Shown: positions 1 to 7,471 of the stretch, piece by piece
How the letters are laid out: each line of letters begins with the position of its first letter
Position numbering within the stretch: position 1 is the stretch's first letter
NCBI GenBank assembly: GCA_017444165.1
Contig: JAFSXH010000173.1
Location: 1-7,702 of the forward strand
Direction of reading: 5' to 3'
DNA length: 7,702 nt
From: a bacterium
GTDB lineage: Bacteria; Vulcanimicrobiota; Xenobia; Xenobiales; Xenobiaceae
Notes under the pieces: generated by a model
Told to the model about the DNA's origin: nothing
Seen by the model: the letters and a program-made list of their open reading frames with translations, nothing else
The model's database searches: none
Program-made: the position numbers and the translations under genes

Positions 1-1065
1 GCTGTGGCCCCTGGTATGAATATGGCTGTGCGTACAGTTGTGCGCATGGCCGTGGCTGCTGGTCATAGAGCCTTTTGTGTTGAAGGCGGCATTGAGGGAT
101 TGATCAACGGTACTTTGAGAGAGTACAAGTGGATGGATGTAACTGGCTGGGCTGGTTTAGGTGGAGCTAAAATTAATACTGGCCGTGAAAATCCCACTTT
201 AAGTGCTGAGAAGATCAAGAACATTTCTGATAAGATCAAGAGCATTCGTGAAAACTTGAAAAAGAACAATATCAACGCCTTGGTGATGATCGGCGGTTTA
301 GTCGGTTATGAAATAATCGCTTCTCTCTCAAAGCCAGAGCTCGGTATTAATATCCCCATGATCTGTATCCCCGCTTCTATCGACAATAATCTGCCTGGCA
401 GTGATTTCAGTATCGGAGTAGATACGGCTCTCAACAATATTGTCAACTGTGTAGACAAGATTAAGAGGTCGCAGACGGTCAGCAGACGTTGCTTCTTGAT
501 CGAAGTTATGGGTAACAAGTGCGGATACTTGGCTTTGATGAGTGGTCTGGCTTCGGGTGCAGAACACGTCTACATAAATGAAGTATCGAAAAAGACTGAG
601 GATTTCCTGAAAGATATTGAGTTGTTGAAGTATGAGTTTAAGAATAGCTCTCGTCGCGTCGGTCTGATTATTAATAACGAAAACGCTAACTCTTACACAA
701 CAGAGGAGTTAGAGAGAATGTTTGAGATCGAGAGCGAGGATATTTACGATGTGCGCAAAGCCATCTTGGGCCATATTCAGCAAGGTGGCGATCCCAGTCC
801 CTTTGATCGCACTTTCGCGGCTCGTATATCTGAGTACGCTATGGATTGGCTCTGCAACGAAGTTTTCAAGGCTATGGATGAGAAGCGCGAATATGATGAG
901 GACGATCACGTCTTTGTCGGTTTTGCCGAAGGTAAGTATAAACGTTATGGCATCCATCGTTATGCCAACATGGTCAACAATCAATTGCATCGTCCTGTTA
1001 TGCAGTGGTGGGAAGATTTGATCAAGTTGAATGACGATCTCTCCGAGAGATGTAATGAAGACTAA
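1..1065 (+). CDS. 6-phosphofructokinase, C-terminal regulatory-type half (5' end outside window)
   Basis: The reading frame is open from the first base, so the gene starts upstream; the GTG at 4 is internal, because it falls within the PGMN-AVR motif that begins a PFK domain. The family makes fructose-1,6-bisphosphate from fructose-6-phosphate and ATP in the cytoplasm. The visible part is one whole PFK domain of about 354 residues. It resembles the second, regulatory half of eukaryotic two-domain PFKs. The bacterial GGDGS nucleotide loop reads GGLVGY (292-309). The TIDND catalytic motif reads SIDNN followed by PGSDFS (376-411), keeping the first Asp (382-384) but changing the second to Asn (388-390). 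GHIQRGG reads GHIQQGG (769-789), losing the substrate-binding Arg. EVMGNKCGYLA is conserved. I infer that a catalytic half lies upstream in the same gene. A divergent single-domain PFK is the alternative. The gene converges on the nicotinate phosphoribosyltransferase gene. Confidence 0.88.
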   Translation, partial: AVAPGMNMAVRTVVRMAVAAGHRAFCVEGGIEGLINGTLREYKWMDVTGWAGLGGAKINTGRENPTLSAEKIKNISDKIKSIRENLKKNNINALVMIGGLVGYEIIASLSKPELGINIPMICIPASIDNNLPGSDFSIGVDTALNNIVNCVDKIKRSQTVSRRCFLIEVMGNKCGYLALMSGLASGAEHVYINEVSKKTEDFLKDIELLKYEFKNSSRRVGLIINNENANSYTTEELERMFEIESEDIYDVRKAILGHIQQGGDPSPFDRTFAARISEYAMDWLCNEVFKAMDEKREYDEDDHVFVGFAEGKYKRYGIHRYANMVNNQLHRPVMQWWEDLIKLNDDLSERCNED

Positions 1066-1092
1066 AGATTGGTTGTAAATATTTGAACCCAT

Positions 1093-1128
1093 AAAAAAGG
1101 GTCGAGACGTGAGTCTAGACCCTTTTTT
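1093..1128. terminator. Bidirectional rho-independent terminator
   Basis: A 16-base arm (1093-1108) pairs with 1113-1128 around a GTGA loop (1109-1112), with a single G/A mismatch in the stem (1104 opposite 1117). The core is GGGTC-GA-GAC / GTC-TA-GACCC. Six T follow on the plus strand (1123-1128) and six A precede (1093-1098), which read as U on the minus-strand transcript. The hairpin lies 27 bases after the phosphofructokinase stop and 26 bases after the stop of the convergent nicotinate phosphoribosyltransferase gene, so it can end both transcripts. Confidence 0.92.
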
Positions 1129-1154
1129 ATGCGGTTCCTTTTAAGTCGTATTTT

Positions 1155-2711
1155 CTAGCTATTCAGCCCTTTTCTGAATTTATCGATCAGATCGAGCTTA
1201 GTCTTTAAGAGTTTATCAGTCAAGGATACGTGGTAGATGTGAGGATTGCGCATTCTCAACACGCCTGGATCTAAGCTGGCGAGATCTCTCTGGCGGTTAG
1301 CCCTCATCTCTTCTAAGCTTGGAGCGGGGCGAGTGCGGCGGCCGTCTTGCCAGACGGTCTCTAAGATATTCTCTATTCTGGAGATCTTCGCTTTGGGGAG
1401 GACTCGATAGACATCTTTTTCGATAGGATGGTGCAAGACGAGCTCTTCGTTCTCTTCAGGATGTTCATCGGCCAGACCTATGAGATCGGCGGTGGCCAGA
1501 CCGCGCTCATCGTAGATGCGCCAGGCTGTCTTGTGGGCGGGGTTGATCATTTTGGATATAGAGTTGGAGAACTTCATGGCGGGAACCCACTTGCCATCTC
1601 TCTCTAAAGCTACCAACTTATAGACTCCACCTAAAGCCGATTGACCATCAGAGGTGATCAGGCGTGTGCCTACTCCGTAGGTGAGTCGTTTAATGATCTT
1701 TTCAGGGTCCATGTTGAAGCGTGTCGCTTCATCGCGTATCTGTTCATCTATCTGGGCTATGGTGATCTCATCTAAATCGTTAGACAAAACGATGCAGGTA
1801 TTGGGGAAGCCTGCTTCATCTAACATTTTAGCTACCTGGACGGACAGATAAGCCAGATCTCCTGAATCGATGCGCACGCCGATAGGCCTGTAACCCTTGG
1901 CTTGGAGATCTTTAAATACTTTAATGGCGTTAGGTACGCCGCTGTTTAAGCTGTCGATAGTGTCGACTAAGAGCAGGCAATTGTCAGGATAAAGTTCGGC
2001 GTAGGCTTGGAAGGCTTCTAATTCTGTCTTGCCCATAGCCATCCAGGTTTGGACCATGGCGTGGGAGTGAGTCCCTTTGGGAGGCAAGCCCAAAGCGTAG
2101 GAGAGGCCAACGTTAGAGGTGTAATCACAACCACCGATCAGGGCGGCTCTGGCTCCTTGATTTCCTCCCATGCCGTGGGCGCGGCGCAGACCAAATTCCA
2201 TTAAGAGACGAGAACCGCAACTGTGGCGTATGCGCGAAGACTTAGTGGCGATCAACGTCTGGAAGTTGATAATGTTGAGAAGCGGAGTCTCTAAAATCTG
2301 GGCCATCGCTAATGGTCCCTCAACCATAGTCAGAGGAACTTGAGGGTGGACTACGCGCCCTTCGGCTACAGCTTTAACTGTGATCTTCTTGAAATTGCCC
2401 TCGCGGCGGAGATAGTCTAAGAAATCATCCTGAAAGACTTTGTTGCCTTTGGGGTCTTTTTCTTGAGCCAAATAATGTAAGGTCTCATCATCGAAGTGAG
2501 CTTCTTCCATCCAATCTAAGAGCCACTCTAAACCTGCGCTTATACAGTAACCCGCCTGGTGAGAACCGTAATCTGGATAATGGCGGAAGAAGTGGTCGAA
2601 GTGGGCTCTCTGTTCATGTAAACCAGCTTTGAAATATAGTTGAGCCATGGTTAGCTGGTACATGTCGGTAAACAGTATACCCTGGGTCAAGTTGTTGAGA
2701 TCTTGTTTCAT
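1155..2711 (-). CDS. pncB: Nicotinate phosphoribosyltransferase
   Basis: This enzyme joins nicotinate to PRPP, with ATP hydrolysis, to give nicotinate mononucleotide. It is the entry step of the Preiss-Handler route of NAD salvage and is cytoplasmic. The 518-aa protein shows the family signatures in order: TDMYQLTMAQ (15-24) in the N-terminal domain, EFGLRRAHG (172-180), GTHSHAMVQ (213-221) whose second His (217) matches the active-site His, LLVDTIDSLNSG (247-258), GVRIDSGDL (278-286), VLSNDLDE (308-315), YGVGTRL (345-351) and GGVYKLV (361-367). A C-terminal domain follows to 518. This is longer than the roughly 400-aa enterobacterial PncB and fits the longer Gram-positive/eukaryotic-like group. 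The ATG at 2711 has AGGAGAG upstream. It is the last gene of a three-gene operon, 16 nt after the hexokinase gene. Confidence 0.96.
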   Translation of the reverse strand: MKQDLNNLTQGILFTDMYQLTMAQLYFKAGLHEQRAHFDHFFRHYPDYGSHQAGYCISAGLEWLLDWMEEAHFDDETLHYLAQEKDPKGNKVFQDDFLDYLRREGNFKKITVKAVAEGRVVHPQVPLTMVEGPLAMAQILETPLLNIINFQTLIATKSSRIRHSCGSRLLMEFGLRRAHGMGGNQGARAALIGGCDYTSNVGLSYALGLPPKGTHSHAMVQTWMAMGKTELEAFQAYAELYPDNCLLLVDTIDSLNSGVPNAIKVFKDLQAKGYRPIGVRIDSGDLAYLSVQVAKMLDEAGFPNTCIVLSNDLDEITIAQIDEQIRDEATRFNMDPEKIIKRLTYGVGTRLITSDGQSALGGVYKLVALERDGKWVPAMKFSNSISKMINPAHKTAWRIYDERGLATADLIGLADEHPEENEELVLHHPIEKDVYRVLPKAKISRIENILETVWQDGRRTRPAPSLEEMRANRQRDLASLDPGVLRMRNPHIYHVSLTDKLLKTKLDLIDKFRKGLNS

Positions 2712-2722
2712 AATTTTTGTAT

Positions 2723-2729
2723 CTCTCCT
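2723..2729 (-). promoter_or_regulatory. Shine-Dalgarno site of pncB, overlapping the hexokinase stop
   Basis: On the minus strand the sequence TAGGAGAG contains both the hexokinase stop codon (2730-2728) and an AGGAGAG ribosome site. This ends 11 nt before the pncB ATG (2711-2709). The overlap lets a ribosome that finishes hexokinase restart on pncB, so the two are probably made together. Confidence 0.8.
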
Positions 2730-3909
2730 AACGTCCTAAAGCGGCGTAACTCGCACCTAACAAGTTAGCGTCCTGAACTTTGACTATGGAAAAAGTGACT
2801 TTATCACCAATCAGAGTAGGCAGTAATTTCTCTACGTAGGGGGCTAATTGGGGATCTTGCCAGTAGCGGCTTCCTTCGGCCGTTATGCAGAAACTGCCCT
2901 CGTTGCCAAGAGCGTGGATGAAGCCCGCTAAACTTACGGCTATGTACTGAGCCGAGCGGGTCAGAATGGCTTCGGATAGTTCATCGTGATCGTTATCGCG
3001 CTTGGCTACTAGTACACCAGTACCCGCATAGGGATCGAAGTTGGTCTCGCCAGGGCGGACGGCAGCGTACAAGAAGGGGAGGTAGTAACCAGCCAAGGCT
3101 TTTTCAAAGCGATGACTTCCTGGAGTGTCTAATCTCTGATCCATAAAATCGTCATAAATGTTGAGATAAGGAGGCGTAAAGTTGCCTGACTCCAAATTGA
3201 CAGCCATCGGCTCGCCGTTCCATTGTAATTTGCTCAACTTATTCTCAGGGCTGATAGGCACAAAACCAGCCATATTCGTGCCCGTACCCGCGATCAGACC
3301 GATAAAGTGGTCGTATTTATGAGAATTGGCTCCCGCACCAGCTAAGAGAGTGGCCACGGTGTCATTCAAAACGGTGATCCGTCCAGGCTGATAACCTTGA
3401 TCCTTGAAGGCTTGAACCAACATCTTGCCCACCAATTGGCCTTCAACGCCGTCAACGTGAACATCTTTCGTCCAGTGGATGAGGCTGGCATCGGCTTCGG
3501 GTGTAGACTGAGCCGCGTAAGAGAAACAGTAACCGATGGGCAGGTTAGGAGCTGGATTGAGTTGGAGTGCTAAACTGGCTTGAATAGAGAAGAACTCCTC
3601 TGCAGAAACATACTTGCCGTGGCGACCGGCGGGAACTTGAGATTTAATGGGGCCAGCTACTAACTCATAAGTTCCATTGGCATTTAGTTTGACAATAGCC
3701 GCTCTGACATTCGTTCCGCCTATGTCGACTACTAAGACTTCACCTTGCAAGTGTTCGGGCGGTTGTTGTAAGTAGGAGGGGATGGCTTTGATCTCGTGTC
3801 CATCTTCTAATAAGCCCTGTTTGATCTTTTCACAGAGTAAATCCACAGTCTCCATTAATTGGGTGTGATTTAGTTGAAATTTAGCTACGAGAGCATCCGG
3901 AACTGCCAT
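2728..3909 (-). CDS. Hexokinase, eukaryotic-type family
   Basis: It is predicted to phosphorylate glucose or other hexoses at C6 with ATP, in the cytoplasm, as the first step of glycolysis. The 393-aa protein (from ATG 3909) carries the motifs of the eukaryotic hexokinase family rather than of bacterial ROK or Glk kinases: VDIGGTNVRA (61-70, phosphate loop), GYCFSYAAQ (127-135), HWTKDVHVDGVEG (145-157), LNDTVATLLAGA (181-192, with probable catalytic Asp183), GLIAGTGTNMAGF (204-216), NLESGNFTPP (238-247), GSHRFEKALAGYYL (264-277) and ITAEGSRYW (342-350). The length is slightly under the usual 400-460 aa single-domain forms. A TTG at 3930 would add seven residues, but the GAGG site lies just inside it, so the ATG is preferred. 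The gene is second in the operon, 13 nt after the DALR-like gene. Exact sugar preference cannot be read from sequence. Confidence 0.93.
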   Translation of the reverse strand: MAVPDALVAKFQLNHTQLMETVDLLCEKIKQGLLEDGHEIKAIPSYLQQPPEHLQGEVLVVDIGGTNVRAAIVKLNANGTYELVAGPIKSQVPAGRHGKYVSAEEFFSIQASLALQLNPAPNLPIGYCFSYAAQSTPEADASLIHWTKDVHVDGVEGQLVGKMLVQAFKDQGYQPGRITVLNDTVATLLAGAGANSHKYDHFIGLIAGTGTNMAGFVPISPENKLSKLQWNGEPMAVNLESGNFTPPYLNIYDDFMDQRLDTPGSHRFEKALAGYYLPFLYAAVRPGETNFDPYAGTGVLVAKRDNDHDELSEAILTRSAQYIAVSLAGFIHALGNEGSFCITAEGSRYWQDPQLAPYVEKLLPTLIGDKVTFSIVKVQDANLLGASYAALGR

Positions 3910-3920
3910 AATATATCGAT

Positions 3921-3924
3921 CCTC
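3921..3924 (-). promoter_or_regulatory. Shine-Dalgarno site of hexokinase, overlapping upstream stop
   Basis: On the minus strand TGAGG joins the TGA stop of the upstream DALR-like gene (3925-3923) to a GAGG ribosome site (3924-3921), 11 nt before the hexokinase ATG (3909-3907). It decides for the ATG over the TTG at 3930 and suggests translational coupling. Confidence 0.72.
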
Positions 3925-4693
3925 AAGCAAAAAAATCTAAGGTGTTTTGTAAAGCTAGCACCAAACCTAGATAAGCGCGACACTCCGCTAGGCTGCCGCT
4001 CAACAGGGGAGTTAAACGATACCAGGCGTGAAAATCTTCGCCTAGTCCTTTCAAGATGGTAATACATCTTTTAGGAAGCTCGCCCACAGATACGCGCTCG
4101 CGAGGCGAGCTATTCACTCTTTGCGAATTTAGCCCTTTTGTTAGGTCTTTTAAGAAGTTGAGAGACTCTATCTGCATAATTAGCCTCTTCTCTCGCTCTC
4201 TGGCATAAATTTGTTGGCGAATATCACTCAATGCGGGTGAAGTCAGGCTCTCTTGCGCCCAGAGAGGCAATCCTTTTAATCCTGGTCTTTCTAAAAGTTT
4301 GTCGCTGTAAGCTTTCTCTGGTTTTACGATGGGAAAATTTCCTAAGATCTGGCGATCTAAAGCGGCTTGCCAGAGCCACAAAAAACGTTTGAAAATATAA
4401 TCTTTGTCTTCTTGATAGAGATCTAAAAGGGGGAGTGGGACGGAGCAAATGGCCTGGTTGACTATTTCTTCCAAATCGTCAGGAGTAACTTTATAGATCA
4501 ATTTCTGAGGTGGGGTAGGAAAATTAATTAAGCAAAAACTTCCCTCGCTCCAGCGGCCAGGATAACCATCGCGCACAATTTTACACAACCTTTCTAAAGT
4601 CCAACCTTCAGGAGCATCTTTCAATAAAGAACTCAATCGAGAGATTCGCCAATGCGCAGGATGTGTTTGGAGGTTGTGCAAAAACTTTTCCAT
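3923..4693 (-). CDS. DALR anticodon-binding-like protein, free-standing (function unknown)
   Basis: This is a 256-aa cytoplasmic-looking protein with no signal peptide or membrane segment. Residues about 165-256 resemble the C-terminal tRNA-binding (DALR) domain of arginyl-tRNA synthetase. A helix EKRLIMQIESLNFLKDL (168-184) is followed by LPKRCITILKGLGEDFHAWY (206-225), then a Pro-Leu-Leu turn and an Arg-containing helix ending in LALQNTLDFF (246-255). This matches the synthetase pattern of L..YL.DLA..F..FY..CP.L, then R, then LK.GLDLLG. The HIGH and KMSK motifs of a synthetase catalytic core are absent, and I do not recognise residues 1-160. The ATG at 4693 is chosen because AAAGG (4709-4705) lies 11 nt upstream; an ATG at 4768 would add 25 residues lying antisense to the next gene. 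It is first in the operon with hexokinase and pncB. A tRNA-binding role is inferred from the fold resemblance only. Confidence 0.7.
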   Translation of the reverse strand: MEKFLHNLQTHPAHWRISRLSSLLKDAPEGWTLERLCKIVRDGYPGRWSEGSFCLINFPTPPQKLIYKVTPDDLEEIVNQAICSVPLPLLDLYQEDKDYIFKRFLWLWQAALDRQILGNFPIVKPEKAYSDKLLERPGLKGLPLWAQESLTSPALSDIRQQIYAREREKRLIMQIESLNFLKDLTKGLNSQRVNSSPRERVSVGELPKRCITILKGLGEDFHAWYRLTPLLSGSLAECRAYLGLVLALQNTLDFFA

Positions 4694-7466
4694 GAATAGT
4701 GATACCTTTGATCCCAATATATATAAATCTTCTGCCGAAGCTCTCGAGACCTTGCGAGGTGAGGGCATAAATATTAATCACCGTCTCTGCGCCAGAATCT
4801 GCGCTCTGGCTCGCCGCCCTATACTCTTCTCCTGGGCCTTTTTAGAAGAGGCCGCTGACTCTCAGGATTTTGCTAAGTGTCTGCAAGATAAACGCTGGAA
4901 CGAAGTAGATTTAGAGGATCTGAAAAAAATTCAAGAGATCCTCGATCCTTTGGAGGCTAAAGCCCAGTACACTGATGGTGTTTTGAAAGTTTTTACTGCC
5001 GATGAAGATATTGTTATAACTAGCACGGCTCTAACTCTCAAAGAGGAAAATAGAGGTTCAATTCTTCCTCAAGTAATGGGCTTGAGTGATCCTTCTGCTC
5101 TTAAGGGAATCCTTTGGGACCGTCAGCGTCTGGAAGAATCATCCCTGGCTCTTTTGGACAGCGAAGATACCGCCCAATTGATCGAATCTTTTCGTTATTT
5201 GTTCAGAGCGAGTGTAACCTGTGGGCAAGATCCTATGGGCCTTTTAGTTACAGCTCTAAAGAGGGGCAAAAAAGAATTATCTTTGGAAGTGACTCGCCAG
5301 GTGCGCGACAATTTAAATCGCGATCTGGGCCGCGCCTTAGAAAATCTCTTAAGTGAAGATCCTAAAAAATTCAAAGACGCACTCTACTATTTTAACCGTC
5401 CTGAACAAGAGCGATTTAAAAAGGTATTGCAAGTTATCTTGTTGCCTGCCCTCTTGCCTATGGTCAAGCAAGAAACTTTTCGCTCCCAATTGTTGCCTAG
5501 TCTTTGCCACATCTCTCCTTTGATAGAATCTGTTCAGGAGCTTACGCCTTTTTTAGACGCTCTTTTGGATGATTTGGATTCAATGGAACTCTCGGAGCGT
5601 TTTGCCATCTCTGGATTTATTTTTGATCTAGCTTATAAATTTAAAGATCTCAAGGGTTATCTGCTCAAGCGTTTTCAATCCACTAACGTTTCTAACGATC
5701 TAGCTTTTTTAGGTAACATTTTGGCTCGTTTAACTTTGGAGGATGAGGAATTTTTATCAATTTCTGATCGTTTAGTTGAACTTTTTATAACGCATGGTAC
5801 AGATATTGGTTTGGCCAGACGTTTGCGGGTGACATTTAGATTTTTAGGGACTTACATTTTAAGTCAGTTATCTGAAGCGAATAATATGGCTAAATTGAGT
5901 GAAGCCCAACGCATGTTTGTGGTAGCTTTATGGAATGATTTTCGTCTTGCAGGTTCTGAACATAAGCATGAAGATGAACATGATGAAAGCTGTGATTGTG
6001 CCGAAGAGGAGTTAATCAGTATTCGCCAGGTGAATAAGTTTAATTTATCTTTAGACTCTGAGGAGTTGAAAGATAAGTTTGCCGACTTTGTCATCAATCG
6101 CCTTTTGGAAAAGGACAAATCGGCTACTTTGGCTCTGATACACACCAAACAGCTCGATCTTCCTGAAGTTAAAGAGATTTTACAAAATTTGGACAACAAA
6201 CGCTACTCGATCTATTCTTTCCTCTTTGAAGAGGCCTGTTATTTAGCTTCTCCAGATAATGAGCTAGTTTTGCAATTGCTGGCCTCTTGTGGTTCGGGAG
6301 CGTTGGAGTTTAGTTTCAAAGTTGTCAGCGAGGATGCCGCTCTGGAATCGGGTGGTGAAGCGAGGAAGATCGCCACTCTGGGCCTTCTCTTACAGCGTAT
6401 AGATAAGAGTAATTCTCAAGTTAAGGCTAGAGTTGATGAGATGATCGCCCAAGCCTTGCATTTTCCCAGTCTCTTTGCCCGTCCTCAACATCCTATTTTG
6501 CCCATAGTTTGGCAGAGCTTGGGTAATTTAGCTTCTGTTGCGGGCATTGAAGAAAATTTGCGCCAGGCGGCTTTAGATCGTCTAGTGGAGGATCTCAGTA
6601 ATTATCCTCAAGAGAAGATTGAGGCTATGTTAGCTATTTATCGCCAAGCTGGTCAAGAGATCAAGAGCAAAATTGAATCTTCTCTGCGCCAAATTTTGCA
6701 AGATCCTCAACCTGATCGCAAGGTTCTGAAATATTCGCTAGAGGGTCTCTACAAGCTCTTGCAAGATGGGCCTATGTTAGTAGATATTGAAAAGCTCATC
6801 TCTATGCTCTGTCGCACTGTTTTGAGCAAGGCTAGTGAACCCAGTTTAGAAGAGATCATGCGCCAGATGTTGAGCGACAATGCTCAGGGGGACGGAACTC
6901 AATTTTCTGTAGCCTGGAACCATGAAGATCGCACTATGGCTCTGAAGATAGTGGGAGCGGCCGCTTGTCATAAGGACGCTTCGGAGCGTCTCCATCGCCT
7001 CTTCGTCTATCGTCTCTTCTCCTTTTTGGATGATTGGTTCCAGGGAATCGAGCGGGGCAAGAATCTTTATGCCTATCGCGGCAATCCTATCTGGGCTTTT
7101 TTGAGTGAACTTTTAGTCGAAGATACCTCTGAATTTACTGCCGATTTAGCTAGAACGGCTGCAGTTCGTCTCATGTCTGATTACGGTCGCCGTTTAGAAG
7201 GATGTGATTTGGCTCAAAGTGAGACGGCTCAAAAGTTCCTCTTAGCTGTCTTGCGCGTCAATCGTGAGAAGACGTACAAGGTCAACGGCGTAGAGGTCAA
7301 TTTGAGCAACAATATTTTGAGGACGATGATGGAAGTTACCCGCAACTCTCCACCTGAAAACAAGGTAAGTTTTAATCTTCTGCACGAGTTGGTACATGAA
7401 GATATTTTGCCCAAGCGGACTAAAGAGGACTTACATCTCTTTTTAATCGCCATGGAGAGAGAATAG
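4692..7466 (+). CDS. Large predicted all-helical protein of unknown function
   Basis: I do not recognise this 924-aa protein. It has no signal peptide and no clear membrane segment. Nearly all of it reads as short amphipathic helices rich in Leu, Glu, Lys and Asp, of the kind seen in HEAT- or ARM-like alpha-solenoid scaffolds, but without a clean repeat unit. A likely disordered loop at 422-441 (5973-6032) is packed with His, Asp, Glu and two Cys (HKHEDEHDE, then CDC) and could bind metal. The ATG at 4692 is chosen over a TTG at 4674, which directly abuts GGAGG (4669-4673). From the ATG, that site is 18 nt away, too far for ordinary use, so the start has no good ribosome site. The gene is divergent from the DALR-like gene with overlapping start codons. 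Codon use resembles its neighbours. A scaffold or protein-binding role is a guess from composition. Confidence 0.85.
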   Translation: MNSDTFDPNIYKSSAEALETLRGEGININHRLCARICALARRPILFSWAFLEEAADSQDFAKCLQDKRWNEVDLEDLKKIQEILDPLEAKAQYTDGVLKVFTADEDIVITSTALTLKEENRGSILPQVMGLSDPSALKGILWDRQRLEESSLALLDSEDTAQLIESFRYLFRASVTCGQDPMGLLVTALKRGKKELSLEVTRQVRDNLNRDLGRALENLLSEDPKKFKDALYYFNRPEQERFKKVLQVILLPALLPMVKQETFRSQLLPSLCHISPLIESVQELTPFLDALLDDLDSMELSERFAISGFIFDLAYKFKDLKGYLLKRFQSTNVSNDLAFLGNILARLTLEDEEFLSISDRLVELFITHGTDIGLARRLRVTFRFLGTYILSQLSEANNMAKLSEAQRMFVVALWNDFRLAGSEHKHEDEHDESCDCAEEELISIRQVNKFNLSLDSEELKDKFADFVINRLLEKDKSATLALIHTKQLDLPEVKEILQNLDNKRYSIYSFLFEEACYLASPDNELVLQLLASCGSGALEFSFKVVSEDAALESGGEARKIATLGLLLQRIDKSNSQVKARVDEMIAQALHFPSLFARPQHPILPIVWQSLGNLASVAGIEENLRQAALDRLVEDLSNYPQEKIEAMLAIYRQAGQEIKSKIESSLRQILQDPQPDRKVLKYSLEGLYKLLQDGPMLVDIEKLISMLCRTVLSKASEPSLEEIMRQMLSDNAQGDGTQFSVAWNHEDRTMALKIVGAAACHKDASERLHRLFVYRLFSFLDDWFQGIERGKNLYAYRGNPIWAFLSELLVEDTSEFTADLARTAAVRLMSDYGRRLEGCDLAQSETAQKFLLAVLRVNREKTYKVNGVEVNLSNNILRTMMEVTRNSPPENKVSFNLLHELVHEDILPKRTKEDLHLFLIAMERE
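4705..4728 (-). promoter_or_regulatory. Possible promoter -10 region and ribosome site of the minus-strand operon
   Basis: Upstream of the ATG at 4693 the minus strand has AAAGG (4709-4705), 11 nt from the start. An AT-only run (4716-4728), containing TATATA and TATATT, could serve as a -10. No convincing -35 is visible. If used, this control region lies inside the first codons of the divergent plus-strand gene. The ribosome site is fairly supported; the promoter is weak. Confidence 0.4.
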
Positions 7467-7471
7467 AAATG

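Noticed and set aside
3910..3930. TTG start of hexokinase at 3930
   Set aside because: The GAGG ribosome site (3924-3921) lies inside this extension and is placed upstream of the ATG at 3909.
4674..4691. TTG at 4674 as the start of the large gene
   Set aside because: The GGAGG site directly abuts it with no spacing, and TTG is a rare start. The ATG at 4692 is preferred even though it lacks a well-placed ribosome site.
4694..4768. N-terminal extension of the DALR-like protein to an ATG at 4768
   Set aside because: The extra 25 residues lie antisense to coding sequence of the large gene, and a ribosome site AAAGG at 4709-4705 fits the ATG at 4693.
5864..6199. Minus-strand open frame of 111 codons inside the large gene
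   Set aside because: A Ser/Cys-rich translation typical of an antisense shadow, with no ribosome site or family resemblance.
7384..7398. HELVH (HExxH zinc-protease-like motif) near the end of the large helical protein
   Set aside because: It lies only about 22 residues from the C-terminus inside a predicted helix-rich region, leaving little room for a third zinc ligand or a protease fold. Chance occurrence is more likely.
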